Of a DNA stretch of 64,000 nt, positions 16,654 to 25,391 are shown in pieces. The translations under genes and the position numbers were made by a program. This stretch comes from Bradyrhizobium algeriense (GTDB lineage Bacteria; Pseudomonadota; Alphaproteobacteria; Rhizobiales; Xanthobacteraceae), in NCBI RefSeq assembly GCF_036924595.1, contig NZ_JAZHRV010000001.1, positions 2,790,001-2,854,000 on the forward strand. The letters run 5' to 3'. The notes below the pieces were generated by a model. The model had not been told where the DNA came from. It searched no databases and saw only the letters and a list, made by a program, of their open reading frames with translations. Each line of letters begins with the position of its first letter. The first letter of the stretch is position 1.

Positions 16654-17575
16654 ATGAACGAGCCGGCCCGCGGCGCTGATGCTTCCATCAAAAAATCCGA
16701 TGCGAAACCGGCCCTGCTTGGGGTCGCGTGCGGCGTTGGTGCGGCGTTGTGCTGGGCGCTCGGCTTCGTGGCGACACGGCACGGGCTGAAGGTCGGGTTC
16801 ATGCCGGCGGATTTGCTGATGCACCGCTTCCTGTGGTCGGGCATCGCTTTCCTGCCGCTTGTGCTTCGCGCAGGCATCGGCAATCTCTGCGGCATCGGAT
16901 GGGGCCGCGGACTGGCGCTGATGGTGCTGGGCGGGCCGGTGATGTCGTTCATCAGCTATACCGGCTTCCTGTTCGTGCCGCTCGGCCATGGCAGCGTCAT
17001 CCAGCCTTCCAGCGCGACGCTCGGCGGCCTGCTGCTCGCCGCGGTGTTTCTCCGCGAGCGGGTTCCGCTCTCGCGCGCGTTGGGGGCGGTCGCGATCGTC
17101 GGCGGTCTCGTGGTGATCGGGGCCGAGTCGATCGGTCATATCGGCCCTGACGGCGTGCTTGGCGATCTGCTGTTCGTGCTGACCGGATTCATGTTCGCGG
17201 TGTTCGGCACGCTGTTGCGGCATTGGCGCGTCTCCGCCTTCTCGGCGGGCCACCATCATCAGCGTGCTGTCGCTCTCGCTGCTGCCCCTCTATGCGGCCT
17301 CCGGCGGGTTCGCCCGCGTGGCGGCGCTCGGCTTTGCCGAGAATGCGCTGCAGGCTCTGGCGCAGGGCATCCTGGCCGGCCCCGCCGCGATGTATCTGTT
17401 CGCGTTCTCGATCCAGACCATCGGTGTTGCCCGTGCCGCGGTCTTCCCGGCGACCGTGCCGGCGCTGACGATACTCATCGGCTGGCTCCTGCTCGGCGAG
17501 CCCCCGACCGCGCTGCAGGCGGCGGGACTGGTTACGGTGCTGTCGGGATTCTATCTCGCGCAAAGGCAAAGGTAG
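16654..17575 (+). pseudogene. EamA/DMT-family transporter, frameshifted
   Basis: The first frame runs from the ATG at 16654 through the N-terminal EamA half (five helices to about 17235, ...GTLLRHWRVSA) and then turns into non-family sequence. The second half continues in another frame from about 17250 (ATIISVLSLSLLPLYA...) to the stop at 17575 (YLAQRQR). The whole span is 922 nt, one base more than 307 codons, so removal of a single base near tctcggcggg (17240-17250) would restore a normal 306-residue drug/metabolite exporter. It is either a real inactivating indel or a sequencing error. Confidence 0.8.
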
Positions 17576-17587
17576 ATGTGATCGGCC

Positions 17588-17665
17588 GTAGCCCGGATGG
17601 AGCGAAGCGCAATCGGGGACAACTCGAACACCGCCCCGGATTGCGCTGCGCTCCATCCGGGCTAT
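17588..17665. repeat. Paired REP-like palindrome
   Basis: Inverted gtagcccggatggagcg and cgctccatccgggctat units face each other, in the same layout as 6110-6187. It lies between convergent genes. Confidence 0.78.
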
Positions 17666-17671
17666 GCTTGC

Positions 17672-18016
17672 TCAAAAGACCGGCTCGCCGATTGCAACCT
17701 CGCTGCGCGGGCCCAGCACGATCACGTTGCCTGCCGCGTCCTTTGCGCCGAGGATCAGCAGTTCGGACGTGAAGCCCGCGATGTTCTTCACACCCAGATT
17801 GCACACGCATACGACGAGCGAGCCGAGCAAGGCTGCCGGCTCATAATTCGTGATCTGCGCGCTCGACCACATGATCCTGTCAGCGCCGATGTCGACGCCG
17901 ACCTTGTAGGACGGATGGCGGGTGCGGGGAAACGGCTTGATGTCCACGACCTTGCCTATCCGGATGTCGAGGCGGGCGAAATCGTCGTAGGTGGCCTGGG
18001 ATTTTAGCGGGGGCAT
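17672..18016 (-). CDS. csaA: CsaA-type tRNA-binding-domain protein
   Basis: 114 residues that consist almost entirely of one OB-fold tRNA-binding domain: DFARLDIRIGKVVDIKPFPRTRHPSYKVGVDIG, followed by SSAQITNYEPAALLGSLVVCVCNLG and ending GEPVF. This matches CsaA, a homodimeric protein described as a chaperone with export-related activity in Bacillus and with tRNA-binding ability. The ATG at 18016 has only a weak ribosome site, and the frame stays open upstream. It is probably a single-gene unit. Confidence 0.85.
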   Translation of the reverse strand: MPPLKSQATYDDFARLDIRIGKVVDIKPFPRTRHPSYKVGVDIGADRIMWSSAQITNYEPAALLGSLVVCVCNLGVKNIAGFTSELLILGAKDAAGNVIVLGPRSEVAIGEPVF

Positions 18017-18522
18017 GTCGTCGGGCTCGGTTGGCAAGGCTGGATTTAAGGGAATAGTTGAATGAAGCGTCACGAGGTCTCTTATCGCAGTTGCCTTGCG
18101 GTTGGAATGTTGCCGCAGGCAGCAGGTTGATGATCCCTGGCCGAATGACATCGGGGCGTGAGCGCAAAGCAAACGCGTTGTTAAGAATTGGCTCGCGCTG
18201 ATTTGCGCGATTCCGATTCGTTCTTTGAGAACAAAATGGAGTCGGACGAAGAACAAAGCTGTGGTGTCTATCGGATGACCAGAACTCCGGGCCGCTACTT
18301 GCTTGCAGTAGCCAAACGAGCAGCAGGTGCGGGTGGCGTCATCCGGGGGAGCTCGCGAAAGAGCAGGCGAAGACATCGTGGCCGGCTTTTGTCGCGATGA
18401 GCGGGCTTTCCAGCATCGCGCGCAGCCCGTAAGCTGTGGCAACCGAACGCGCGCCCAGAACGCCAGAAAAGAACAGCGACAAGCTGCCGACGCAACGCAC
18501 ATGCCTTGTAAGGGAGGAACCG
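18017..18522. other. Intergenic region holding the second 99-bp repeat
   Basis: This 506-bp gap lies between divergently transcribed csaA and a TctC gene. Apart from the repeat at 18168-18266 and the TctC ribosome site (gtaagggaggaacc at about 18508) I see no gene. Confidence 0.5.
18168..18266. repeat. 99-bp dispersed repeat (copy 2)
   Basis: A colinear match to 16146-16244 on the same strand, about 2 kb away, with nine substitutions and no gap. The central hairpin is gattcgttctttgagaac plus flanking wobble pairs. The similarity stops sharply at both ends. Confidence 0.75.
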
Positions 18523-19521
18523 ATGCCGTCGTCTGTGAACCGCCGTCACGTGCTTGCGACCCTTGGCTCTTTCGTTGCCGCGCCGTGGCTGGCGCCGCGG
18601 GTCGGCCGCGCCGGAGAGAATTGGCCGATCCGCCAGGTGCGCTACGTCAACGGCTTTCCGGCCGGCGGCGCCACCGACACGCTCTCGCGCCTGCTCTGCC
18701 AGAAGATGAGCGAACTGTCCGGGCAAACCTTCGTGGTCGAGAACAAGGCCGGCGCCGGCGGCGTGCTGGGCGCGGATGTGATCGCAAAATCGCCGCCGGA
18801 CGGCTACACGGTCGGGCTCGGCGGCATCGCCAACAACGTGCTCGCGATCGGCAGCTACGCCAAGCTGCCGTATCATCCGCGCGAGGATTTCACCTTCATC
18901 TCCGGCATGTGGCAGTTGCCGAACATCCTGACGGCGAAAAAGGGCCTGTTTTCCGCTGATATCAAGGAATTGCTCGCAGCGTTCAGGAAGGAGCCGGGCA
19001 AATACACCTACGCGTCCGCCGGCTTCGGCACCACGCTGCATCTCTCCGGCGAGATGATGAACAGCATGGCCGGCGTGCAGGTCCGCCACGTGCCTTACAG
19101 GGGCGCCGCGCCGGCGTTGAACGACCTGCTCGGCGGCAATGTCGATCTCCTGTTCGACAATCTGCCAGGCTCGCTGCCGAGCGTGCGTTCCGGCGCGATC
19201 AGGCCGGTCGCGGTTACCGCGAAGACGCGGCTGGCGGAGCTTCCCGACGTGCCCGCGATGGCTGAACTGCTGCCGGGTTACGAGATCACCTCCTGGGCCG
19301 GCATGGTGGCGCCTGCGAACATGCCCGCCGACCTCGTCGCGCAAATCAACGCGCTCACCGTGAAGGCGCTCAGCGATCCCTGGGTGAAACAGCGCTACGC
19401 CGACCTCGGCGCCACCACCTGGCCGACCACGCCGCAGGAGATCAGCGCCTACCGCGACAGCGAGGAAGCGCGGCTGCTGCCGATCATGAAGGCGGCCGGG
19501 ATCAAGCCGGAGGGTGGGTGA
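18523..19521 (+). CDS. Tripartite tricarboxylate transporter substrate-binding protein (TctC/Bug)
   Basis: 332 residues starting at the ATG at 18523 behind AAGGGAGGAACC. A twin-arginine-like signal (MPSSVNRRHVLATLGSFVAAPW) precedes the Bug fold, with FPAGGATDTLSRLLCQKM, VVENKAGAGGVLGADVIAKSPPDGYT and the C-terminal ...EARLLPIMKAAGIK. Bug proteins bind carboxylic acids in the periplasm. No TctA or TctB membrane subunits are nearby, so it is an orphan receptor, as is common in this lineage. Its stop overlaps the GTG start of the next gene. Confidence 0.88.
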   Translation: MPSSVNRRHVLATLGSFVAAPWLAPRVGRAGENWPIRQVRYVNGFPAGGATDTLSRLLCQKMSELSGQTFVVENKAGAGGVLGADVIAKSPPDGYTVGLGGIANNVLAIGSYAKLPYHPREDFTFISGMWQLPNILTAKKGLFSADIKELLAAFRKEPGKYTYASAGFGTTLHLSGEMMNSMAGVQVRHVPYRGAAPALNDLLGGNVDLLFDNLPGSLPSVRSGAIRPVAVTAKTRLAELPDVPAMAELLPGYEITSWAGMVAPANMPADLVAQINALTVKALSDPWVKQRYADLGATTWPTTPQEISAYRDSEEARLLPIMKAAGIKPEGG

Positions 19522-20489
19522 GGGCAGGGGGCCCGCTTGAGGACATGCCGTTGCTGTTGTCCGCGGATGATTTTGAAAACAGCCTCGACGCCGTTCGCGA
19601 GGCGGCGGCCGGACCCATCAAGGGAGTCTTTGGCCCGGATTCCCTGACGTGGCGGGTCGACCGCGAGGCGGCGATTTTCCTTGGCGCGGGGCGGGCGCTG
19701 TTGCTGCAGTTGGCGCACCCCTGGGTCGCCGCCGCGATATCGGAGCATTCCAAAACCTTTGCCGATCCGGTCGGCCGGTTTCACCGGACATTCAACATCA
19801 CGTTCACGATGGTGTTCGGCACGCTCGATCAGGCGTTGGCCGCAAGCCGCCGGCTGTATCGGCGTCACACTGCGATAACCGGAACATTGCCACAGGCGAC
19901 AGGCCGCTTCGAAGCCGGTTCGGCGTACCACGCCAACGAGGTCTCGGCGCTGCGCTGGGTTCATGCCACGCTGGTGGAGACCGCTTTGCAGACGCATGAC
20001 CTCGTCCTGCCTGCACTCACCAACAGCGAGCGCGAACAATACTGGGCGGAGGCGAAGCTGTACGCGGCGCTGTTCGGCCTTCGAGCGGCCGATTTGCCTG
20101 CGGACTGGACGTCGTTCGCCGCCTACACGGAGGCGATGTCGCACTCGGATATTCTTGCGGTCAGCCCCGCTGCCCGCGACATTGCGGAGCAGATCTTTTC
20201 AGGCTCCGCCACAGGACTGCGCGTGCCGAGATGGTATCGCGCGCTGACGGCCCATCTGCTGCCGGAGCGACTGGCCCGGGAATTCGGATTTGAGTTCGGC
20301 GAACGCGAAGCGCGCAGCATGAAGGCGGCGCTGACGTGGATCCGGCGCATCTATCCCCGCCTTCCCATGCGCCTGCGCGCAGTGGGCCCTTATCAGGAGG
20401 CGCTGGCGCGCTTGCAAGGCGACAAGCAGCCGGACCTTGCCGTGCGCTGGCTCAACAGACTTTGGATCGGCCGGCCGATGATGGAATGA
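19518..20489 (+). CDS. Oxygenase MpaB family protein (DUF2236)
   Basis: 323 residues with the family signature: WRVDREAAIFLGAGRALLLQLAHPWVAAAISEHS near the N-terminus, a following FHRTFNITFTMVFG, and the YHANEVSALRWVHATLVET segment with putative metal- or haem-binding His. DUF2236 proteins are related to the latex-clearing and MpaB oxygenases. The GTG start overlaps the previous stop (GTGA at 19518), which suggests translational coupling; an ATG at 19545 is an alternative start. The substrate is unknown. Confidence 0.82.
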   Translation: MRAGGPLEDMPLLLSADDFENSLDAVREAAAGPIKGVFGPDSLTWRVDREAAIFLGAGRALLLQLAHPWVAAAISEHSKTFADPVGRFHRTFNITFTMVFGTLDQALAASRRLYRRHTAITGTLPQATGRFEAGSAYHANEVSALRWVHATLVETALQTHDLVLPALTNSEREQYWAEAKLYAALFGLRAADLPADWTSFAAYTEAMSHSDILAVSPAARDIAEQIFSGSATGLRVPRWYRALTAHLLPERLAREFGFEFGEREARSMKAALTWIRRIYPRLPMRLRAVGPYQEALARLQGDKQPDLAVRWLNRLWIGRPMME

Positions 20490-20491
20490 TT

Positions 20492-21310
20492 CTATCGGCA
20501 GGAATGCGTCTGGCCGTCGTAGCCCCGGTAAGTCCCGGACGACGGATTGTAGGTGCGGAAGTGGGTGCAGAGCATGACCATGGTCCGCTCGCGCGGCTTG
20601 CGGGCTGCCTTGGCCGGTTGCGCTGATTTACTGTGCTCTGCCCCTTTGCTGTGGACAGCGCTTGCTGATTGCCTGGCGGCAGACTTCTGCTTCAAGGCGG
20701 GCTTCTGGTGCGCAACCGCTGGTTTTTCCACGGCCGGAGCCGGCTTCTGCTCGACGACCGCAGGCTTCGCGTCCGCGACGGCCGGCTTCTCCGGCGCGGC
20801 CGCCGGCTTGTCTTGCGCGACAGCTGGCTTCTCCTCCACGGGCGCCGGCTTCTGCTCGACGATGACAGGCTTGTCGTCCGCGGCAGCCGACTTCTCCTCG
20901 ACCGCCGCGGGCTTGTCCTGCGCGATTACTGGTTTCTCCTCCGCGGGGGCCGGCTTCTGCTCGACGATGGCAGGCTTGTCGTCCGTGGCAGCCGACTTCT
21001 CCTCCACCGCCGCGGGCTTGTCCTGCGCGATTACTGGTTTCTCCTCCGCGGGCGCTGACTTCTGCTCGACGGTGGCGGGCTTGGCGTCCAAGGCAGGCGG
21101 TTTCTCTTCGGCAGCGGCCACAGGCTTTTCCTGCGCGGGCGCCGAAGGCTGCGCAGCGGTCGGGCCCGGATTGTCAGTGGCCGACGTCTGCGCGAGCGCT
21201 TGAGCGCTTATCACCATGAACAAGACACAACACAGCACGCCGGCGCGCGCGGCGACGGCGGTCGATAGAGCTGACAAACGCATGGATTGATACTCGGCTA
21301 ATGTCCCCAT
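20492..21310 (-). CDS. Secreted repeat protein with C-terminal BA14K-like motif
   Basis: 272 residues with a signal peptide (to about residue 41, ALAQ). A long Lys/Pro/Ala/Glu-rich region follows with three 35-residue repeats (81-115, 116-150, 151-185) of the type VEQKxAPAEEKPVIAQDKPAAVEEK, then a basic region. The tail CTHFRTYNPSSGTYRGYDGQTHSCR is BA14K-like (compare CTRRYRSYDPASGTYLGNDG at 47281). The repeats probably form an extended cell-wall or periplasm-spanning spacer that presents the motif. An in-frame ATG at 21283 is an alternative start. Confidence 0.75.
   Translation of the reverse strand: MGTLAEYQSMRLSALSTAVAARAGVLCCVLFMVISAQALAQTSATDNPGPTAAQPSAPAQEKPVAAAEEKPPALDAKPATVEQKSAPAEEKPVIAQDKPAAVEEKSAATDDKPAIVEQKPAPAEEKPVIAQDKPAAVEEKSAAADDKPVIVEQKPAPVEEKPAVAQDKPAAAPEKPAVADAKPAVVEQKPAPAVEKPAVAHQKPALKQKSAARQSASAVHSKGAEHSKSAQPAKAARKPRERTMVMLCTHFRTYNPSSGTYRGYDGQTHSCR
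20756..21070 (-). repeat. Tandem 105-bp coding repeats, three units
   Basis: Three 105-bp units encode residues 81-185 of the BA14K-tailed protein. Units 1 and 2 are nearly identical and unit 3 is diverged; a partial fourth unit follows. Such arrays change copy number easily. Confidence 0.75.
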
Positions 21311-21490
21311 GAAAGTTCCACACGCATTTGCGGCAAGTCTGTGAACAGTGCGGCTCTTTCGCGAGCGCCGATGCGCTTAACACCGAGAGTGTGTGCCGGC
21401 TGCCACACCTGGCGCCAAAACAGCGAAAAAGCGTGTTGGTAGTAGTGCAACTGTAAAGAGAGGCTTTCTAATTCAACAATCAAGGAGAGC

Positions 21491-21607
21491 GTAGCCCGGA
21501 TGGAGCCAACGGGTCGCGCGAATGCGCGCCCGATGACAGGCTCCGCGAAATCCGGGGCGGTGTCCATCAGAGTGATCCCGGATTGCGCTGCGCTCCATCC
21601 GGGCTAC
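21491..21607. repeat. Long REP-like palindrome
   Basis: Outer arms gtagcccggatggagc...gctccatccgggctac enclose an inner segment caacgggtcgcgcgaatgcgcgcccg and a 'ccgcgaaatccgggg' unit. This is a composite of two REP types seen separately at 7702 and 17588. Confidence 0.75.
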
Positions 21608-21636
21608 GCTCGTCCGACAGCGCAGGGCGCGAAGTC

Positions 21637-22350
21637 ATGGCGAAGAAAACGGGCAAGCGGGCATCGCGGCATACGGTCCTCGTGATCGACGTCGGTGGTT
21701 CGCGCGTGAAGGTCATGACCAACAGGGAGCGAACCAGGCGCGCGTTTGCGTCCGGTCCCGACCTTTCCGCGAAAGTGATGGTGAGGAAGGTCAAGGCGCT
21801 GACGAAAGACTGGTCCTATGACGTCATCGCGGTCGGATATCCGGGGCCCGTGATCAACAACCGGCCCTTGTCGGAGCCTCACAATCTCGGTCTCGGGTGG
21901 GCCGGTTTCAATTTCGAAAAGGCCTTCGGCTGCCCGACAAAGGTCGTCAACGATGCGCTGATGCAGGCGGTCGGCAGCTACCAGGGCGGCCGGATGCTGT
22001 TCCTGGGGCTGGGAACGGGTCTTGGCTCCGCGATGATCGTGGATGGCATTCTGGAACCGATGGAGCTCGCTCACCTGCCGTACCGCCACGGCAAGACGTT
22101 CGAGCAATGCGTCGGCGCCGCAGCCCTCAGGCGCGTTGGCAGGAAGAAATGGCAACGCGACGTCGATGACGTCCTGAAGCGTCTGCTCGCTGCACTGGAG
22201 CCGGATTACGTCATGCTGGGCGGCGGAAACGCCGACAAGATCGACAACCTGCCGCGCAAGGTCCGCCTCGGCGCCAACACCAACGCGTTCGAGGGCGGAT
22301 TTCGACTGTGGAAGAAGGGGGCAATCAAAACGCCCGGCGTACGCCGATAG
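21637..22350 (+). CDS. ROK family sugar kinase (polyphosphate-glucokinase-like)
   Basis: 237 residues from the ATG at 21637. The nucleotide-binding motif VIDVGGSRVKV (16-26), GYPGPVI, VNDALMQAVGSY with the catalytic base D106, and FLGLGTGLGSAMI (122-134) place it in the ROK/actin-like kinases close to polyphosphate glucokinases. It probably phosphorylates glucose; the phosphate donor cannot be told from sequence. The protein lacks the ROK zinc-binding Cys cluster. A partial copy of its 3' end lies at 29346-29440. Confidence 0.83.
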   Translation: MAKKTGKRASRHTVLVIDVGGSRVKVMTNRERTRRAFASGPDLSAKVMVRKVKALTKDWSYDVIAVGYPGPVINNRPLSEPHNLGLGWAGFNFEKAFGCPTKVVNDALMQAVGSYQGGRMLFLGLGTGLGSAMIVDGILEPMELAHLPYRHGKTFEQCVGAAALRRVGRKKWQRDVDDVLKRLLAALEPDYVMLGGGNADKIDNLPRKVRLGANTNAFEGGFRLWKKGAIKTPGVRR

Positions 22351-22518
22351 AGGATGCCGTCCTGGCGGCGTCAGCGCATGGGCCGCATCCCGCAAATGAC
22401 AAAAAAGAGCGGCGCGTCTCGCGCCTGCGAGACACCGGCATCCTTCTGATAACGCGACCACTCCTTCAGGGAACGCCTTTTTCGCTACGGCGTTCCAACT
22501 CAAGAGGAGGAACGCGCC

Positions 22519-23538
22519 ATGAAACTGAGAGGATTGTTTATCGCAGCAGCCATGCTGCTGATGCCGACCGCCGCATTGGCGGCGCCGGGCATCGTTACTA
22601 CTACGGTCAGCCTCAAGGCAGGGCCCGGTGAAGGCTTTCCGACGGTCGACCGCATTCCAGGCGGCGCCCGTGTCAACATCCACGGATGCTTCAGAGGCAA
22701 GGCCTGGTGCGATGTGAGCTGGTCGGACGATCGTGGCTGGGTGTCGTCGCGATATCTCGAATATCTCCACCGCAACCGCTACGTCTATCTGCCCGACTAT
22801 GTCGACGAGATCGACGTTCCCATCGTGCCGTTCGCGCTCGCCTCGTACTGGTCGAGCCACTATGCGGGACGTCCCTGGTATCACCGCCGTGCCCATTGGG
22901 GCGGCTACTGGCAATCGCATGAGCGTTTCGCGACGCGGTTGACGATCGACCGCTCGGCGGCCCGGATCGGCCGCGCGGCGGCCGCGCGCGACGCTGCGCT
23001 CCCCGAGGCAAAGGCGCGTGCAAATGCGCGTATCGGTGTCGAGGAACGGACGCGCGCCGGGGCGACGGAGCGGACCCGCGCCGGTGTGACCGAACGCGTG
23101 ACGCGGGAGAAAGACATCGCTACGCGCAGCGCGCGCGAGGTGCGCGAACGCGCGGCGGTGCAGCCCCGCATGACGCGCGAGAACGTGCGCACGACGCGTG
23201 AGGACGCAAGGGCGCCCGTGCGCGAGAGAGCGGCCGTGCGCGAGCAGCCGACGGCCCGCGCCCGCACGCAGACGCCGCCGGTCATGGCCCGCGGTCATGA
23301 CGAACGGCGTGCCGTTGCGCCGCGGAGCGAGCGTGCCACGCCCCACGTGACGCAGCCCAATGCGGCGCGCGGTGGCGGTGGCCCGCCGGCGAGCGCACGC
23401 GCGCAGATGCCGGCCCCGGCCACCCCGCGCGCAGCAGCGCCCGCGACGCCGCAGGGCGGCGGCGCACCGCAGGCCGCACCGCGCGGTGGCGGCGGACCGG
23501 GCGGTGGTGGCGGAGGCCCCGGTCAGGACAGGCGCTAA
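22519..23538 (+). CDS. Secreted SH3-domain protein with Arg-rich and Gly-rich tail
   Basis: 339 residues with a strong GAGGAGGAACGCGCC site and a signal peptide (to ALAA). A bacterial SH3 domain spans about 24-80 (VSLKAGPGEGFPTVDRIPGGARVNIHGCFRGKAWCDVSWSDDRGWVSSRYL). A Tyr/Trp-rich segment follows (residues 83-135), then a long helical Arg/Ala/Glu-rich stretch with short TERTRAG repeats, and a Gly/Pro/Ala tail ending in a Gly run. SH3b domains often bind cell-wall peptides. A terminator follows at 23545. Confidence 0.85.
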   Translation: MKLRGLFIAAAMLLMPTAALAAPGIVTTTVSLKAGPGEGFPTVDRIPGGARVNIHGCFRGKAWCDVSWSDDRGWVSSRYLEYLHRNRYVYLPDYVDEIDVPIVPFALASYWSSHYAGRPWYHRRAHWGGYWQSHERFATRLTIDRSAARIGRAAAARDAALPEAKARANARIGVEERTRAGATERTRAGVTERVTREKDIATRSAREVRERAAVQPRMTRENVRTTREDARAPVRERAAVREQPTARARTQTPPVMARGHDERRAVAPRSERATPHVTQPNAARGGGGPPASARAQMPAPATPRAAAPATPQGGGAPQAAPRGGGGPGGGGGGPGQDRR

Positions 23539-23544
23539 TGAACG

Positions 23545-23575
23545 AAAAAGCCCGGCCTTGAGCCGGGCTTTTTTT
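23545..23575 (+). terminator. Rho-independent terminator
   Basis: The stem aaaaagcccggcc...agccgggctttttt has a T-run of seven, 7 bp after the stop of the SH3 protein gene. Confidence 0.9.
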
Positions 23576-23679
23576 GCTCGACGAACTGTTGTCGGCCTGA
23601 CGGGCTACCTCACTAATCCGCCCTGCGCGCTAAACTGCACAGGACGGGTGAGTCCAGTCCAACCGCGAAGGAGTATCCG

Positions 23680-23988
23680 ATGAAATCGCTTTTGCTGCTC
23701 ACGGCGAGCGGTCCGCTGCTCATTCTCACATCGCACGAGTCCTTAACCGATCAGAAGCTTCTTGAGGTGCTCAAGCAAAAAGGCATCGGCAAGTTCGTCG
23801 CGTTTGAGGTTCCATTGTCGCTCGCCAGGCAGCGCTACGGCGGACATTTTCAAGCCGTCGAAAGCAATCTGCACGAGACTGATGATTTGAGGATCCTTGA
23901 CTTCAACGGCCAGCGGATCTTTCAGCTCTTCCGTTTCGATGAACTCGGTTCACCGATCCTGCAAGAACAGCGAGCGCAGGCCGGATGA
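23680..23988 (+). CDS. Conserved hypothetical cytosolic protein, 102 aa
   Basis: The ATG at 23680 follows GAAGGAGTATCCG. The product (MKSLLLLTASGPLLILTSHESLTDQKLLEVLKQKGIGKFVAFEVPLSLARQRYGGHF...) has a hydrophobic start that reads as a beta strand rather than a signal, then an alpha/beta pattern with a conserved-looking RYGGHF and DFNGQRIFQLFRFDELG. I recall similar short Bradyrhizobium proteins but no function. Its last codons overlap the start of a REP-type sequence (ggatgagccaacgggtcgcgcg). Confidence 0.75.
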   Translation: MKSLLLLTASGPLLILTSHESLTDQKLLEVLKQKGIGKFVAFEVPLSLARQRYGGHFQAVESNLHETDDLRILDFNGQRIFQLFRFDELGSPILQEQRAQAG

Positions 23989-24159
23989 GCCAACGGGTCG
24001 CGCGAATGCGTGCCCCGCGACGAGCGCAATAGCGCTCGCGAAGTGCCGGCGCTTCCCCTTGACATGTCAGCGCTCTGCCGCCCGAATGGCCAATAGCGCA
24101 TAAGCGCGGCGTCGCGGTGTCTCACCCGGCGCATCAAAAACAAAGGGGAGGGTTTGCGA

Positions 24160-25134
24160 ATGTTTCGCCATGTTCGAAATTTTGCGCTTGCGCTGCTTGC
24201 GGCCGCAAGCCTGCTCGGTGCCGGAACCGCGCAAGGAGCCTTCCCGGAGCGGCCGATCACGCTGATCGTGCCATGGGCCGCCGGCGGTGGCACCGACGCG
24301 GTCGCGCGCCAGATCGCCCACATGCTGGAACGCGATCTCAAGCAGCCGGTGAACGTCGTGAACCGCACGGGCGGGTCGGGCGTGGTCGGCCACCAGGCGA
24401 TCGCCACCGCCGCGCCTGACGGCTACACGTTCGGTCTCATCACGCTCGAGATCAACCTGATGCACTGGGTGGGGCTCACCGATCTCACCTGGGAGAAGTA
24501 TACGCCGATCGCGCTGGTGAACCAGGACCCCGCCGCGATCCATGTGAAGGCGGACTCGCCTTTCAAGACCGTCAAGGAGCTGTTCGCGCATATCAAGGCG
24601 AACCCGAACAAGGTGGTGGCCTCAGGCACGGGGCAGGGCGGAAGCTGGCATGTCGCGCTCGCCGGCCTGATGCAGGCCGACGGCGTTTCGCCCGGCTCGA
24701 TCCGTTGGGTGCCGTCCACGGGTGCTGCGACCGCGCTGACCGATCTGGCGGCCGGCGGCATCGACTTCGCCGCGTGCTCGATGCCGGAAGCCGAGGCGCT
24801 GATCAAGGCGGGGCGTATCCGCAGCCTCGTGTTCTTCTCACCCAACCGCGCGCCGAATTTCCCTGATGTGCCGACCACCGAGGAGGCGACGGGTCACAAG
24901 TGGCACAAGGGCGTGTGGCGCGGCTTTGCGGCGCCCAAGGGCCTGCCGAAGGAGATTGCCACGCAGTACGAGACCGCGATCAAGAAGATCTGGGACAGCG
25001 CGGAGTTCAAGGAGTTCATGAACAGGCGCGGCTTCGACATGATCTATCTGGATTCGGCTGGCTTCGCGGAGTTCATGAAGGCGGACAACGAGGACAACGG
25101 CAAGGCGCTGAAGTCGCTCGGGCTGGCGAAGTGA
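24160..25134 (+). CDS. Tripartite tricarboxylate transporter substrate-binding protein (TctC/Bug)
   Basis: 324 residues from the ATG at 24160, well spaced from AAGGGGAGGG; a TTG at 24154 is an alternative. A signal peptide (MFRHVRNFALALLAAASLLGAGTAQG) precedes a Bug fold with PITLIVPWAAGGGTDAVARQIA and VNRTGGSGVVGHQAIATAAPDGYT. It is an orphan periplasmic receptor with no TctAB beside it and is only distantly related to the paralogue at 18523. The last 92 bp of the gene are duplicated almost exactly at 28646-28737. Confidence 0.88.
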   Translation: MFRHVRNFALALLAAASLLGAGTAQGAFPERPITLIVPWAAGGGTDAVARQIAHMLERDLKQPVNVVNRTGGSGVVGHQAIATAAPDGYTFGLITLEINLMHWVGLTDLTWEKYTPIALVNQDPAAIHVKADSPFKTVKELFAHIKANPNKVVASGTGQGGSWHVALAGLMQADGVSPGSIRWVPSTGAATALTDLAAGGIDFAACSMPEAEALIKAGRIRSLVFFSPNRAPNFPDVPTTEEATGHKWHKGVWRGFAAPKGLPKEIATQYETAIKKIWDSAEFKEFMNRRGFDMIYLDSAGFAEFMKADNEDNGKALKSLGLAK

Positions 25135-25350
25135 GCGGATGAGGTCAGTGGCTGCGCTTGCTTCCGCAGTACACCGAAGAGCCGAGACACAAAATCGCGA
25201 AAACAACCCCATGCAAAGTAGAATAGGCCCGGGTTCGCAGCACTCACGCCGCTTGTATCTGGAGCGGCTCATGCCTGCGCGACTGACGCTAACGCCGAAT
25301 TAATCCGATCGGCCTATAGTCTGAGGCAGTTCTAGTTGAGTGCCGCGTAA

Positions 25351-25391
25351 AAGGAGCCGTCGCGAGGACGATCCGGCGACGGCTTCTTTTT
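25351..25391 (+). terminator. Rho-independent terminator without an adjacent upstream gene
   Basis: Arms aaggagccgtcgc and ggcgacggcttctttttt pair with one G-U wobble that is only allowed in plus-strand RNA. It sits 217 bp after the TctC stop and 20 bp before the GTG of the next gene. It could end the TctC transcript, be a leader attenuator, or close a small RNA starting near the tatagt at 25313. The 25135-25350 stretch has no gene. Confidence 0.6.

Noticed and set aside
21604..23346. 580-codon minus-strand frame across the ROK kinase and SH3 genes
   Set aside because: It is antisense to two well-supported genes with ribosome sites and motifs; its composition is typical of a shadow frame.
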